From assembly GCA_001184205.1 (NCBI GenBank), contig LBMP01000006.1, positions 62,001-126,000 of the forward strand: a DNA stretch of 64,000 nt, read 5' to 3'. The position numbers and the translations under genes are program-made. Under the pieces are notes generated by a model. It saw nothing but the letters and a program-made list of their open reading frames with translations, had not been told where the DNA came from and ran no database searches. Positions 41,628 through 49,189 of this stretch are shown here, piece after piece (the first letter of the stretch is position 1; the number at the start of each line of letters is the position of its first letter). This stretch comes from Desulfocarbo indianensis (GTDB taxonomy: Bacteria > Desulfobacterota > Desulfarculia > Desulfarculales > Desulfarculaceae).

Positions 41628-42848
41628 TCAGCTCTGGGGTGCGTCGTCCTTTGGCTGGAGATAGCTTTTGATGGAATCGAGGGCCCTCGTGGCCTCGCGG
41701 AGAGTGCGTGCGTCTTTTTGCGCTGCTTTGACGGCACTGGTCAGTTCCTCTACGGCCTGCTGAAAGGCGTCCATCTGCAGGGCGCAGTAGCCGGCCATGA
41801 GGCGCAGGCGCGCGTCCTTGGGCGCCAGCTCGGCCGCGTTGCGAAAAGCCGCCAGCGCCTTAGGGTAATCCTTTTGGGCCATGTATAGCTGGGCCGCGAA
41901 GCGCCAGCGCTTGGCGCTGGGCTCGCTGGCGATGGCTTTAAGCACGGCCTGCAACGCCTGGTCGTGATAGTTGCCCTCCAGGTAGACCCCGGCCAAAATA
42001 TCCAGTTCTCGCGGGCTGGGGCGCTCGCCGAAGGAGCGCCGGTATAGCTCGGCCGCCTTCTTGGGCGCTCCGGCCAGGCGGTAAAGGCCGGCCAGGTTGC
42101 GCCAACCCGACGGGGCCGGGGAGGCGATGCGGTGGGCTACCTCCAGGTCGGCGGCGGCGGCGGCGTTGTCCTCCAGCTCCATGGCCAGGCGCGCGGACAG
42201 CTTCCACAGGGAGGCGTCGGCGGGCCTGGCGCGCAAAAGGCGGTTAAGAACGCCGCGGGCCTTGCCGAACTGCTTCAGCTCCAGGTGGGTGTGCACCAGG
42301 GCTTTTAGCCAATCGTCCCTGGCCTGGGGCGAGGCGGCCAGTTCCTCCAAGATGGGCAAGGCCCTTTGGGGCTTGGCCGCGGCCAAGAAAAAGGCCGCCG
42401 CCTGGAACAGGTAGTCGGGCCGGGGCTGGGGTTCCAGGGCATGGGCCTTCAGCATCAGCTCAGCCGCCTGGAGCGGCTGCTCGCGCTCGTACTTCACCGC
42501 GGCCAGGTTGGCCAGGGCCGCTGCCTGGCAGGGCCAGAGTTCCGCCGATTTGGCGAAGTGCCGTTCGGCCGCGGCCAGGTCCCTTCTCTGGTAGGCCAGC
42601 ACTCCCCGCAGAAAAGACAAGCCGAAATGCTCCTGGCCGGGATGCTCCCTGATGAAGCCCTCCAGCAGCTTGGCGGCGGCGGCGGCGTCCTTGGCCATTA
42701 GATTCTGCGCCTCCTCCACCGCCTGGTACATGGCGTTCGGCATGGGCGGGCGCTGGCCGCAGTCCTCCCCGCCGCGTCCGCCCGCCCAGGCCTCCGCGCC
42801 GGCCAACAGCGCGGCCAGGGCCAGGATATAGGCTGCCAGCTTTTTCAT
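41628..42848 (-). CDS. Exported TPR-repeat protein of the TtpC-type Ton system
   Basis: 406 aa. The signal peptide ends GAEAWAG and a long series of tetratricopeptide repeats follows (roughly residues 50-390; for example AAAKLLEGFIREHPGQEHFG, DYPKALAAFRNAAELAPKDA). A periplasmic TPR protein is a standard last gene of the DUF3450-TtpC-ExbB2-ExbD2-TonB2 operons known from Vibrio. It probably supports the assembly or coupling of TonB in the periplasm. Its ATG overlaps the tonB stop by 4 bp. The 41482-41627 gap to the MarR promoter holds no gene. Confidence 0.85.
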   Translation of the reverse strand: MKKLAAYILALAALLAGAEAWAGGRGGEDCGQRPPMPNAMYQAVEEAQNLMAKDAAAAAKLLEGFIREHPGQEHFGLSFLRGVLAYQRRDLAAAERHFAKSAELWPCQAAALANLAAVKYEREQPLQAAELMLKAHALEPQPRPDYLFQAAAFFLAAAKPQRALPILEELAASPQARDDWLKALVHTHLELKQFGKARGVLNRLLRARPADASLWKLSARLAMELEDNAAAAADLEVAHRIASPAPSGWRNLAGLYRLAGAPKKAAELYRRSFGERPSPRELDILAGVYLEGNYHDQALQAVLKAIASEPSAKRWRFAAQLYMAQKDYPKALAAFRNAAELAPKDARLRLMAGYCALQMDAFQQAVEELTSAVKAAQKDARTLREATRALDSIKSYLQPKDDAPQS

Positions 42849-43501
42849 TTTTGGTTCAGCTCGAACACGATGCTGGTCTCCACCCAGGTGTCCACCGGCC
42901 GCCCTTCCTTCTGGCCAGGTTTGAAGCGCCAGCGGACCAGGCTGCGCCGCACCGCCTCCTCGAACACGTTGGCGGGATCGGCTTTTATTATGGAGATGTG
43001 GGAGACCCGCCCCTGTTTATCCACCAGAAAACGGACGTTCACCGAGCCCTCCAGGCCCCGCCGCTTGGCGTGGTAGGGATACATGGGCGGCACCCGGCTG
43101 GTCACCATGGGTATCTGGTCCACGTCGGACAGGCCGTAGCCGCTGAGCGGCCGGGGACCCAGCGCCAGGCCGGTGGCGAGCTTGGGATTCACCGCGAAGT
43201 CCAGGGCCGGGGCCTCCAGGCGGGGCCGCTCCTTGGGCTGGGCCGCAATCTTCAACGGCTTGATCTCCAACTCGGGCGGCTTTTTCTTTTCGGGCGGCTT
43301 GGGCCGCTCCGGCGGCGGCGGCGGCTCGTCGGGCAGGAAGGCTTGTATCTCATAAGCCGCCATGGTCCCGTTGACCGGCACGTTCTTTTGCAGCATGGCC
43401 GCGGAACCGAAAACCAGCAGGTTGAAAACGGCGGCCCCGATCACGATCAGGCCCAGGTCGGCCGGCCGGAAGCGGCTCTGTATGGGGTTGGGGGAGCTCA
43501 A
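42845..43501 (-). CDS. tonB: TonB energy transducer
   Basis: 218 aa. One membrane anchor (about 17-37), a proline/lysine-rich periplasmic spacer (PPPPPERPKPPEKKKPP, about 60-80) and a C-terminal TonB domain with MYPYHAKRRGLEGSVNVRFL, DKQGRVSHISI and FEEAVRRSLVRWRFKPG. It transmits proton-motive energy from ExbB/ExbD to receptors, here presumably first of all the one at 49190. The short spacer resembles TonB2-type proteins. It overlaps both neighbours by 4 bp. Confidence 0.92.
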   Translation of the reverse strand: MSSPNPIQSRFRPADLGLIVIGAAVFNLLVFGSAAMLQKNVPVNGTMAAYEIQAFLPDEPPPPPERPKPPEKKKPPELEIKPLKIAAQPKERPRLEAPALDFAVNPKLATGLALGPRPLSGYGLSDVDQIPMVTSRVPPMYPYHAKRRGLEGSVNVRFLVDKQGRVSHISIIKADPANVFEEAVRRSLVRWRFKPGQKEGRPVDTWVETSIVFELNQK

Positions 43502-43929
43502 TGGGCCGGCCTCTTGGCCGCCACGGCCACGTCGCGGGCCCCGGCCAGGCGGGCCTGGTCCACCACCTGGATCACCAGGCCGGTCTTGCTTTCCTTGTCG
43601 GCCACGATCACCACCGAGCCGCTCGGATTGGTGGCCAGGAACTGCTCCACCAGGCCGCGCACCGAGCGCAGGTCCGCCTGGCGGCGGTCGATGTAAAGGT
43701 CCCCGTTGTCCGTCACCCCCACCATCATGGCCTCCTTCTTCTGGGAACTGGCCGTGGCGGCCGTGGGCCGCTCCACCCGCACCCCGGCCTCGCGCACGAA
43801 GCTGGTGGTGACCAAAAAGAAGATCAGCAGGATGAACACCATGTCGATCAGCGGCGCCATGTTGATTTCCGGCTCGCCGTTTTCGGACGGGTCGGAGCCG
43901 CAGGACAAGGAACCTCTCAAACGCAGCAT
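43498..43929 (-). CDS. exbD: ExbD-type biopolymer transport protein
   Basis: 143 aa. One N-terminal membrane segment with the proton-path aspartate (PLIDMVFILLIFFLVTT, D29) preceded by EINMA, then the periplasmic domain (VRVERPTAATASSQKKEA ... VVIVADKESKTGLVIQVVDQ). The start ATG at 43929 overlaps the end of exbB by 13 bp. Together with ExbB it forms the proton-driven stator that powers TonB. Confidence 0.92.
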   Translation of the reverse strand: MLRLRGSLSCGSDPSENGEPEINMAPLIDMVFILLIFFLVTTSFVREAGVRVERPTAATASSQKKEAMMVGVTDNGDLYIDRRQADLRSVRGLVEQFLATNPSGSVVIVADKESKTGLVIQVVDQARLAGARDVAVAAKRPAH

Positions 43930-44540
43930 GGCGACGCCTCCCCGTTGCGTATCCAGCGTTCCACCGCCTCCTTGAGCCCCAGCAGCTTCTGTTGCTCCCG
44001 GCGGACGCGCCGGCGGATCATATAGCCCGCGAACAGGCCGGGCACCGCGATGAGAAGGCCGGTCTCGGTGGTGATCAGCGCCTCGGAGATGCCCACGGCC
44101 AGGGCCTGGGCGTTGCCGGTGCCGAACTGCCAGATGACCTCGAAGGTGGAGATCATGCCGCTGACCGTGCCCAGGAGCCCCAGCAGGGGGGCCACGCCGG
44201 CCAGCATCAGGATGGTGCTGACCTGGCTCCACATGGCGGCTATCTGGCGCCTGACCGATACTTCCCAGTGCAGCACGTCCGCCTGGGGATCGCCGGTGCG
44301 CACCGTGCAGTAATGGGCCATGGCCCAACCCACCGGCGACCAGCGCCAGGGGGCGGGGGAGCCGTCGGCCAGAAGGGCCATGACCCGGGGCAGGTCGGCG
44401 TCCTCCCTGGCCAGCCTGGCCAGCCAGACCACCTTGCAGAGGACCACCACCCACAGCCACAGCGACACCGCCATCAAGGGGAACATCACCGGTCCCCCGT
44501 TCATGATGAAGCGCCAGAGTGAGTCGAGAGCGTCCATCAC
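43917..44540 (-). CDS. exbB: ExbB/TolQ-type motor protein (short, ExbB2-like)
   Basis: 207 aa with the MotA/TolQ/ExbB channel domain: an N-terminal segment (PVMFPLMAVSLWLWVVVLCK) and the two long C-terminal segments with VAPLLGLLGTVSGMISTFEV and ISEALITTETGLLIAVPGLFAGY. It is the second ExbB-type protein in the operon. The 464-aa one upstream corresponds to TtpC and this one to ExbB2. Overlaps of 4 and 13 bp with its neighbours indicate translational coupling and fixed stoichiometry. Confidence 0.92.
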   Translation of the reverse strand: MMDALDSLWRFIMNGGPVMFPLMAVSLWLWVVVLCKVVWLARLAREDADLPRVMALLADGSPAPWRWSPVGWAMAHYCTVRTGDPQADVLHWEVSVRRQIAAMWSQVSTILMLAGVAPLLGLLGTVSGMISTFEVIWQFGTGNAQALAVGISEALITTETGLLIAVPGLFAGYMIRRRVRREQQKLLGLKEAVERWIRNGEASPCCV

Positions 44541-45931
44541 GGCCTCTCCGACTTGACCAGGGCCGCGGTCAGGGCCACCGCCTTCTCTTCCATGTCCGAC
44601 ACCACGTGCTGGGCCCGCCGTCCCAGCATGGAAGAGAACATCAGGATGGGGATGGCCACCGCCAGGCCCAGCTCGGTGGTGATCAGCGCCTCGGAGATGC
44701 CGCTGGCCATGAGCCGGGGGTCGCCGGTGCCGTGGGCGGTGATCACGTGGAAGGTGTTGATCATGCCGCTGACCGTGCCCAAAAGCCCCAGCAGGGGAGC
44801 CACCGCGGCCAGGACCTTGAGGGTGGAGAGGAAGCGTTCCAGACGCGGCATCTCCTTGAGCATGGCCTCGGTCAGCCCGCTCTTGAGCGCCTCGGGCGGG
44901 AAGCCCTTGAGGGAGAGCCCCGCCTTGAGCACGTTGGCGGTGGGCCTTCCCTCCTGGCTTTTGATGGCCGTCCAGGCCCCCTCAATGTCGCCGTCGGCCA
45001 CCTGGCGGTTCACCGCGTCCATCAATCGGTCGGTGTTGGCGTGCACCCGGCCAAGGTAGAACAGGCGCTCCACGATGAGGATCAGGGCCGCCAGCCCCAC
45101 CGCCATGATGGGCCAGATCAGGGGGCCGCCGGCCATTATCTGTTCCCACCAGCTGGGCTGCCGGGAGAGCCGGCTCAAGGCGCCGCCGTTGCTGATGTCC
45201 ATGTACACCGCCGGGCTCTCGTCGCTCAGGTAGGCCTCCAGGCTGGATTCCACCTGCCAGGGCAGAGCGCCGCCCACCGCCAGCAGACGGCCGGTGCCCG
45301 GCCCGATCTGGGCGTAGCCCGTCACGTCACCGTTGCGATATATGGTGTTGAAGCCGCCCAGACGCAACAGCTCGCCGCTGGTCTTCACGCCGGCCTGGTC
45401 CACGAACTCGCCCTGCCGGAGCGAGACGCCGGCGGTGGCCGTCATTTCCTGGAAGTAGATACGCACCAGTTGCTTTATGTCGTCCAGGCCCGGAAAGCGT
45501 TCCTGATCCTGGTAGGAGCGCAACGCCTCCAGCCGGCCGGGATGCTCCCCGGTCACCGGCGAGCGCTCGGCCAGGGCCAGCATGTCCCTGGCCCCGGCCC
45601 GGACCAGGCCGGCCAACTCATCCATCTCGGCCTGACGGCCCTCCAGGTTGCTCTCCAGCCGGGTCTGCTCCTGGCTGAGGTCGGCAAGCTGATTCTGGCC
45701 GGCCACCAGCCGGGATTGTTCGCGCCCCAGCTCGGCCTTGGCGGCGGCCAGCTCGCGTTCCAGCGCAGCCAGTTCCGCCATCAGCTCCTCCTGGGTGGCC
45801 TGGCGCTCCTGCCGGGCCTGGGCCAGATCGGCGTTCACCTCCCGGGCCACTTGCTGGAAATCGGCGGCCTGGCCGGCCAAGGGAAGGACCAGGCAGAGGA
45901 GAGCGGTCCATAGCAGCATATGGCGTTTCAT
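44537..45931 (-). CDS. TtpC-type long ExbB/TolQ protein with periplasmic coiled coil
   Basis: 464 aa. The signal peptide/anchor ends LPLAGQA. Residues about 25-110 form a coiled coil (NADLAQARQERQATQEELMA ...), followed by a periplasmic domain to about residue 260. The C-terminus is an ExbB domain (PLIWPIMAVGLAALILIVERLF ... VAAVAPLLGLLGTVSGMINT ... ISEALITTELGLAVAIPILM). In Vibrio, TtpC is an extra component needed by the TonB2 system. It starts at an ATG overlapping the DUF3450 stop by 4 bp. Confidence 0.9.
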   Translation of the reverse strand: MKRHMLLWTALLCLVLPLAGQAADFQQVAREVNADLAQARQERQATQEELMAELAALERELAAAKAELGREQSRLVAGQNQLADLSQEQTRLESNLEGRQAEMDELAGLVRAGARDMLALAERSPVTGEHPGRLEALRSYQDQERFPGLDDIKQLVRIYFQEMTATAGVSLRQGEFVDQAGVKTSGELLRLGGFNTIYRNGDVTGYAQIGPGTGRLLAVGGALPWQVESSLEAYLSDESPAVYMDISNGGALSRLSRQPSWWEQIMAGGPLIWPIMAVGLAALILIVERLFYLGRVHANTDRLMDAVNRQVADGDIEGAWTAIKSQEGRPTANVLKAGLSLKGFPPEALKSGLTEAMLKEMPRLERFLSTLKVLAAVAPLLGLLGTVSGMINTFHVITAHGTGDPRLMASGISEALITTELGLAVAIPILMFSSMLGRRAQHVVSDMEEKAVALTAALVKSERP

Positions 45932-46740
45932 GGCTTGGGCTCCCCGGAGCCGCCGTCGGCGACGGGCCGGCCCACCGGCAGCTCCACCAGCTCCACCACC
46001 CGCTTGCGCTCGGCGATATCCGCCGCCCGGCCCAGGTCGGCCAGGTATTGCTCCATGGGCAGGAACCGGCCGCTCTGGCGGTCGAAGCGCCAGGCCTGAC
46101 TCTCATCGGGGCTCAGCGCGAACAGGGCCAGGCGGCCCAGCCGGAACACGCGCATCAGTTTTTGCGAACCGGCGAGGTCGACCTCGACCTCCCGGCTGCC
46201 CACCGTGGAGCCGTAGCGGGCCTCGATCTCCAGGGCCGTCAGCAGAGTGCGCAGCTTGGTTGTGACCGGAGCCCCGTAGCGGTTCAGGGTCTGGTCAAGA
46301 GCGTCCAGGCGCTTTTGCCTCTCCGCGGAGAGGAACGGCAGATCCTGGTCAACGAATCCGCGCAGCTCGCGGCTGGTGGCGTCCAGGAAGGGTTCCATCT
46401 CCTGGCTCAGCCGCTCCAGTTCCTTTACCCGCCGCTGCAATTCCGCGACCCGTGCCCGCATGTCGAGCACGTAGGAATCGGTTTTTTCGCGCTGACGGCG
46501 CACGGCCTTCAGCTCCGTGCGCAGGCGCTCCAGCCGGTCGGAGAGAAGGTGTTTCTTTTCCGCGGACTGGTCCACCAGCTTTTGGGTGCCTTGCCGCACC
46601 TCCACCTGTTGGCGGGCCGTGGCGCGCACACCCTCGGCGTCAGCCGCCGTCTGGGCCGCCGTGGCGGGGGCTCCGGCCAGGCAGGCCAAAAGGACGCCCG
46701 CGGCGGGAAAAAAGAGAAGAACTTTTCCGTATGACATCAT
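45928..46740 (-). CDS. DUF3450 periplasmic coiled-coil protein
   Basis: 270 aa from ATG 46740 (GAGGAG upstream, just after the ABC ATPase stop). After the signal peptide it has a long coiled coil (about 40-135: LVDQSAEKKHLLSDRLERLR ... VAELQRRVKELERLSQEMEPF) and a globular end (RLGRLALFALSPDESQAWRF). DUF3450 genes are the usual partners of ttpC-exbB2-exbD2-tonB2. It probably acts in the periplasm with TtpC. Its gene links the ABC importer genes to the Ton-motor genes. Confidence 0.88.
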   Translation of the reverse strand: MMSYGKVLLFFPAAGVLLACLAGAPATAAQTAADAEGVRATARQQVEVRQGTQKLVDQSAEKKHLLSDRLERLRTELKAVRRQREKTDSYVLDMRARVAELQRRVKELERLSQEMEPFLDATSRELRGFVDQDLPFLSAERQKRLDALDQTLNRYGAPVTTKLRTLLTALEIEARYGSTVGSREVEVDLAGSQKLMRVFRLGRLALFALSPDESQAWRFDRQSGRFLPMEQYLADLGRAADIAERKRVVELVELPVGRPVADGGSGEPKP

Positions 46741-46748
46741 TGGGCTCC

Positions 46749-47447
46749 TCAGCGGGAGTGAAGCTGGTTCAGGGTTGATAAGCAATTCCGGCTGGCCAGG
46801 GCCGGCTCCGTCTGGCGCGACCGTCCCCTGACCGGCTCCTGAGGGGCCGGCTCCTGGCGCGGACCAGGGATCAGCATGGTCTCTATGCCGAGTCCCGCCA
46901 GGGGCTCCATCTGGTGGCTGGCCATGAGCACGGCGGCGCCGTTGGCCACGGCTTCGCCAAGGTAAGAGGCAATGCGCTGCAGCCAGAGCTGATCCAGAAA
47001 GGCGAAGGGCTCGTCCAGGATCAGCAGATCAGGCTCCAGGCTGAAGGCCCGGGCCAGATTCAGCCGCCGTCTCATGCCGCCGCTGATCTGTAGAGGGTAT
47101 TGTTCCCGGGCGTCCTGCAGGCCGAAGCGGGCCAGCCACTTGTCCCGGCGTCGCCGGGCCCCGGACCTGTCCTCCGCCGCATCCTGCACGAACTCTATGT
47201 TCTGGCCGACCGTGCGCCAAGGGATCAGCACGTCGGCCTGGAAGGTGAAGCCCAGCCGGCCGGTCTTGCAGAGCCGCCTGCCGCCGTCCGGGGACAGCAG
47301 GCCGGCCGCGATCTCCAGGACCGTACTCTTGCCGGCCCCCGAAGGGCCGGTGAGGCAAAGAATGTTGCCGGCGGAAATGGACAAGGTGAGCTCCCTGATG
47401 ACGGCCCTTCCGTCCCAGAGCTTGCTTACGTTTACCAACTCAAGCAT
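46749..47447 (-). CDS. ABC importer ATPase (SsuB/TauB-like)
   Basis: 232 aa. Walker A GPSGAGKST, Q-loop FTFQADVLIPWRT (with the Gln), signature ISGGMRRRLNLARA, Walker B LLILDEPFAFLD and H-loop MASHQME. It is the SsuB/TauB/NrtD subtype that pairs with NMT1-type binding proteins. The C-terminal 35 residues (PGPRQEPAPQEPVRGRSRQTE...) are an extra, disordered tail. It follows the permease by 5 bp. Confidence 0.92.
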   Translation of the reverse strand: MLELVNVSKLWDGRAVIRELTLSISAGNILCLTGPSGAGKSTVLEIAAGLLSPDGGRRLCKTGRLGFTFQADVLIPWRTVGQNIEFVQDAAEDRSGARRRRDKWLARFGLQDAREQYPLQISGGMRRRLNLARAFSLEPDLLILDEPFAFLDQLWLQRIASYLGEAVANGAAVLMASHQMEPLAGLGIETMLIPGPRQEPAPQEPVRGRSRQTEPALASRNCLSTLNQLHSR

Positions 47448-47452
47448 GGGAC

Positions 47453-48193
47453 CTAACCCTTCTGCAGGCCGCGCAGGGGCCGCACCACCAACAGCTCCAG
47501 GAGCATGCCCATGATGACCAGGATCAGGGCCCAGGCGAAAAGGCGGGGCAGATCCAGCATGCGGTAGGACCAGTACAGCCGCGAGCCCATGCCGTCCGAG
47601 GAGCCCAGGAACTCGGCCACCGCCGTGATCTTCCAGCAGGCCCCCAGGGCGTAGGACAGGCCGGCCAGCAAATAGGGGTATACGCCGGGCCAGATGATGT
47701 GGCGGATGGTCTTCAGGCGGCCCACGCCATGCACCCTGGCCATGTCCAGCAGGCGCTTATCCAGCGAGGCCGCGCCCTGGGCGATGTTGGCGAACAGGGG
47801 CGGGAAGATGGAGGCGAAGACCACGCCCAGGGGCACCCCGTTGCCCTGGCCGGCCCACACCAGCAAGAGGGATATCCATAGAATGGGCGGACAGGCCTGC
47901 AAGGCGGCCACCACCGGCGACAACAAAGACATGATCCTGACGCTACGGCCGGCGGGCAGGGCGGTGACCACCGCGGCCGCCGTGGCCAGGGCCAGACCGG
48001 AACCCCCCCTGAACATGGTTATGGCCATGTCGCGCCAGGAGGGCCACTCGCCAGCGATCTGGCCCAAAGCGCCCAGGGTCTGCCAGGGCGTGGGAACCAG
48101 GCGCGGTCCAACCAGCCAGGACAGACCGTTCCAGGCCGCCAGCGCCAGACAGCCGGAAAAGGCGAAGGGGACCAGGTAGGCTTTCACGGCCAT
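47453..48193 (-). CDS. ABC importer permease (SsuC/TauC-like)
   Basis: 246 aa, about six membrane segments. The BPD_transp_1 coupling motif is visible as DKRLLDMARVHGVGRLKTIRHIIWPGVYPYLLAGL. SsuC/TauC/ThiX relatives import sulfonates, taurine, nitrate, pyrimidine precursors or metal chelates; the substrate cannot be told. It overlaps the binding-protein gene by 10 bp and is followed by the ATPase, so the three form one importer. Confidence 0.92.
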   Translation of the reverse strand: MAVKAYLVPFAFSGCLALAAWNGLSWLVGPRLVPTPWQTLGALGQIAGEWPSWRDMAITMFRGGSGLALATAAAVVTALPAGRSVRIMSLLSPVVAALQACPPILWISLLLVWAGQGNGVPLGVVFASIFPPLFANIAQGAASLDKRLLDMARVHGVGRLKTIRHIIWPGVYPYLLAGLSYALGACWKITAVAEFLGSSDGMGSRLYWSYRMLDLPRLFAWALILVIMGMLLELLVVRPLRGLQKG

Positions 48194-49179
48194 AGAAAAT
48201 CCTTGGGCAGGGCGGCGAAGTCCTTCTCGCCGCCGGGCAGGAGCAGGGCCAGGTATTGCTTGAGCTCGCCCTCGGCCTCCCGGCCGGGCACGGCCAGCAC
48301 CACGTCGCGCTCCAGGGAGCGCCGGACCTCCTGCTTGGATATGAACTTCTCGAACTGGGCGGGCAGGAAGCTGAGTCCCTTGTCCGGCGCCTGGGCCGCC
48401 TGGCGCGCCGTGCGGCGCATGATCTCCACCAGCCGCGCGATCAGGCGCGGATGCCGCTGCAAGGTCTCGCGGTTCACCGCCAGGCCCGCGATGGGCATGC
48501 GGGCCGGCAGCCCGGTCAGGCGGCCGTATTCATCCTCCACGCTGGCCACGATGCGCAGGTCCGGATTCTTGCTCAGCAGGCGGCTGACCATGGGCTCCGG
48601 GGCCAGGGCCCGGTCGACTACCCCGCCGGAAAGGGCCAGGGCCAGCCGGCGGGGTTCGAAAGGCAGGTAGCGCATGGCGGGCAGACCCATGGTCTCCAGC
48701 TTGCGCATCACCGGCACCGCCGGCGAGCCGGGGGGCGTGAAAGGCATCTCCACCCCGGCCAGGGAAACCAGGCCCTCGTCGGCCGGGTTTCGGCTCAGGA
48801 AAAAGAACTTGCGCCAACCGCTCACCATGAGAAGGGTCACCGGCGCTCCCTGCAGGGCGGCCTGGGCGAAACCCTCGCTGTGGCCCAGCCAAAGATCGCC
48901 CTGGCCCGCCATGAGCAGGGCCCGCAGGGAATCGAGGTCCTTCCACAGACTCACCTCGATGTTGCACAGGGAGGTGATCTCACCGGAGGCCACCCCGGCC
49001 CAAAAGGGTATCTGGGGCGTGGTGGCCAAACCGGTGGTGTGGAAGCTCAAGGTGGGCAGGGCGGGATCGGAGCCGAAGACCAGCTGCCGCTCGTCTGCTC
49101 CCCGCAGGGCGAAATAACCGCCCGCCAGCCCCACGGCCAGCACCGCGCCCACCATGAGCCAAGGGATGAGTCTGCGCAT
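48184..49179 (-). CDS. ABC importer substrate-binding protein (NMT1/SsuA-like)
   Basis: 331 aa. A hydrophobic N-terminal segment (PWLMVGAVLAVGLAGGYFAL) serves as anchor or signal. The fold is that of NMT1/SsuA proteins: LGHSEGFAQAALQGAPVTLLMV, and VVDRALAPEPMVSRLL where these proteins close the ligand cleft. It would collect, in the periplasm, the compound delivered by the TonB receptor whose gene ends 10 bp upstream. Direct coupling of an SsuA-type protein with a TonB receptor points to a chelate or large organic ligand rather than a simple sulfonate. Confidence 0.88.
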   Translation of the reverse strand: MRRLIPWLMVGAVLAVGLAGGYFALRGADERQLVFGSDPALPTLSFHTTGLATTPQIPFWAGVASGEITSLCNIEVSLWKDLDSLRALLMAGQGDLWLGHSEGFAQAALQGAPVTLLMVSGWRKFFFLSRNPADEGLVSLAGVEMPFTPPGSPAVPVMRKLETMGLPAMRYLPFEPRRLALALSGGVVDRALAPEPMVSRLLSKNPDLRIVASVEDEYGRLTGLPARMPIAGLAVNRETLQRHPRLIARLVEIMRRTARQAAQAPDKGLSFLPAQFEKFISKQEVRRSLERDVVLAVPGREAEGELKQYLALLLPGGEKDFAALPKDFLWP

Positions 49180-49189
49180 GAGCCTCTTC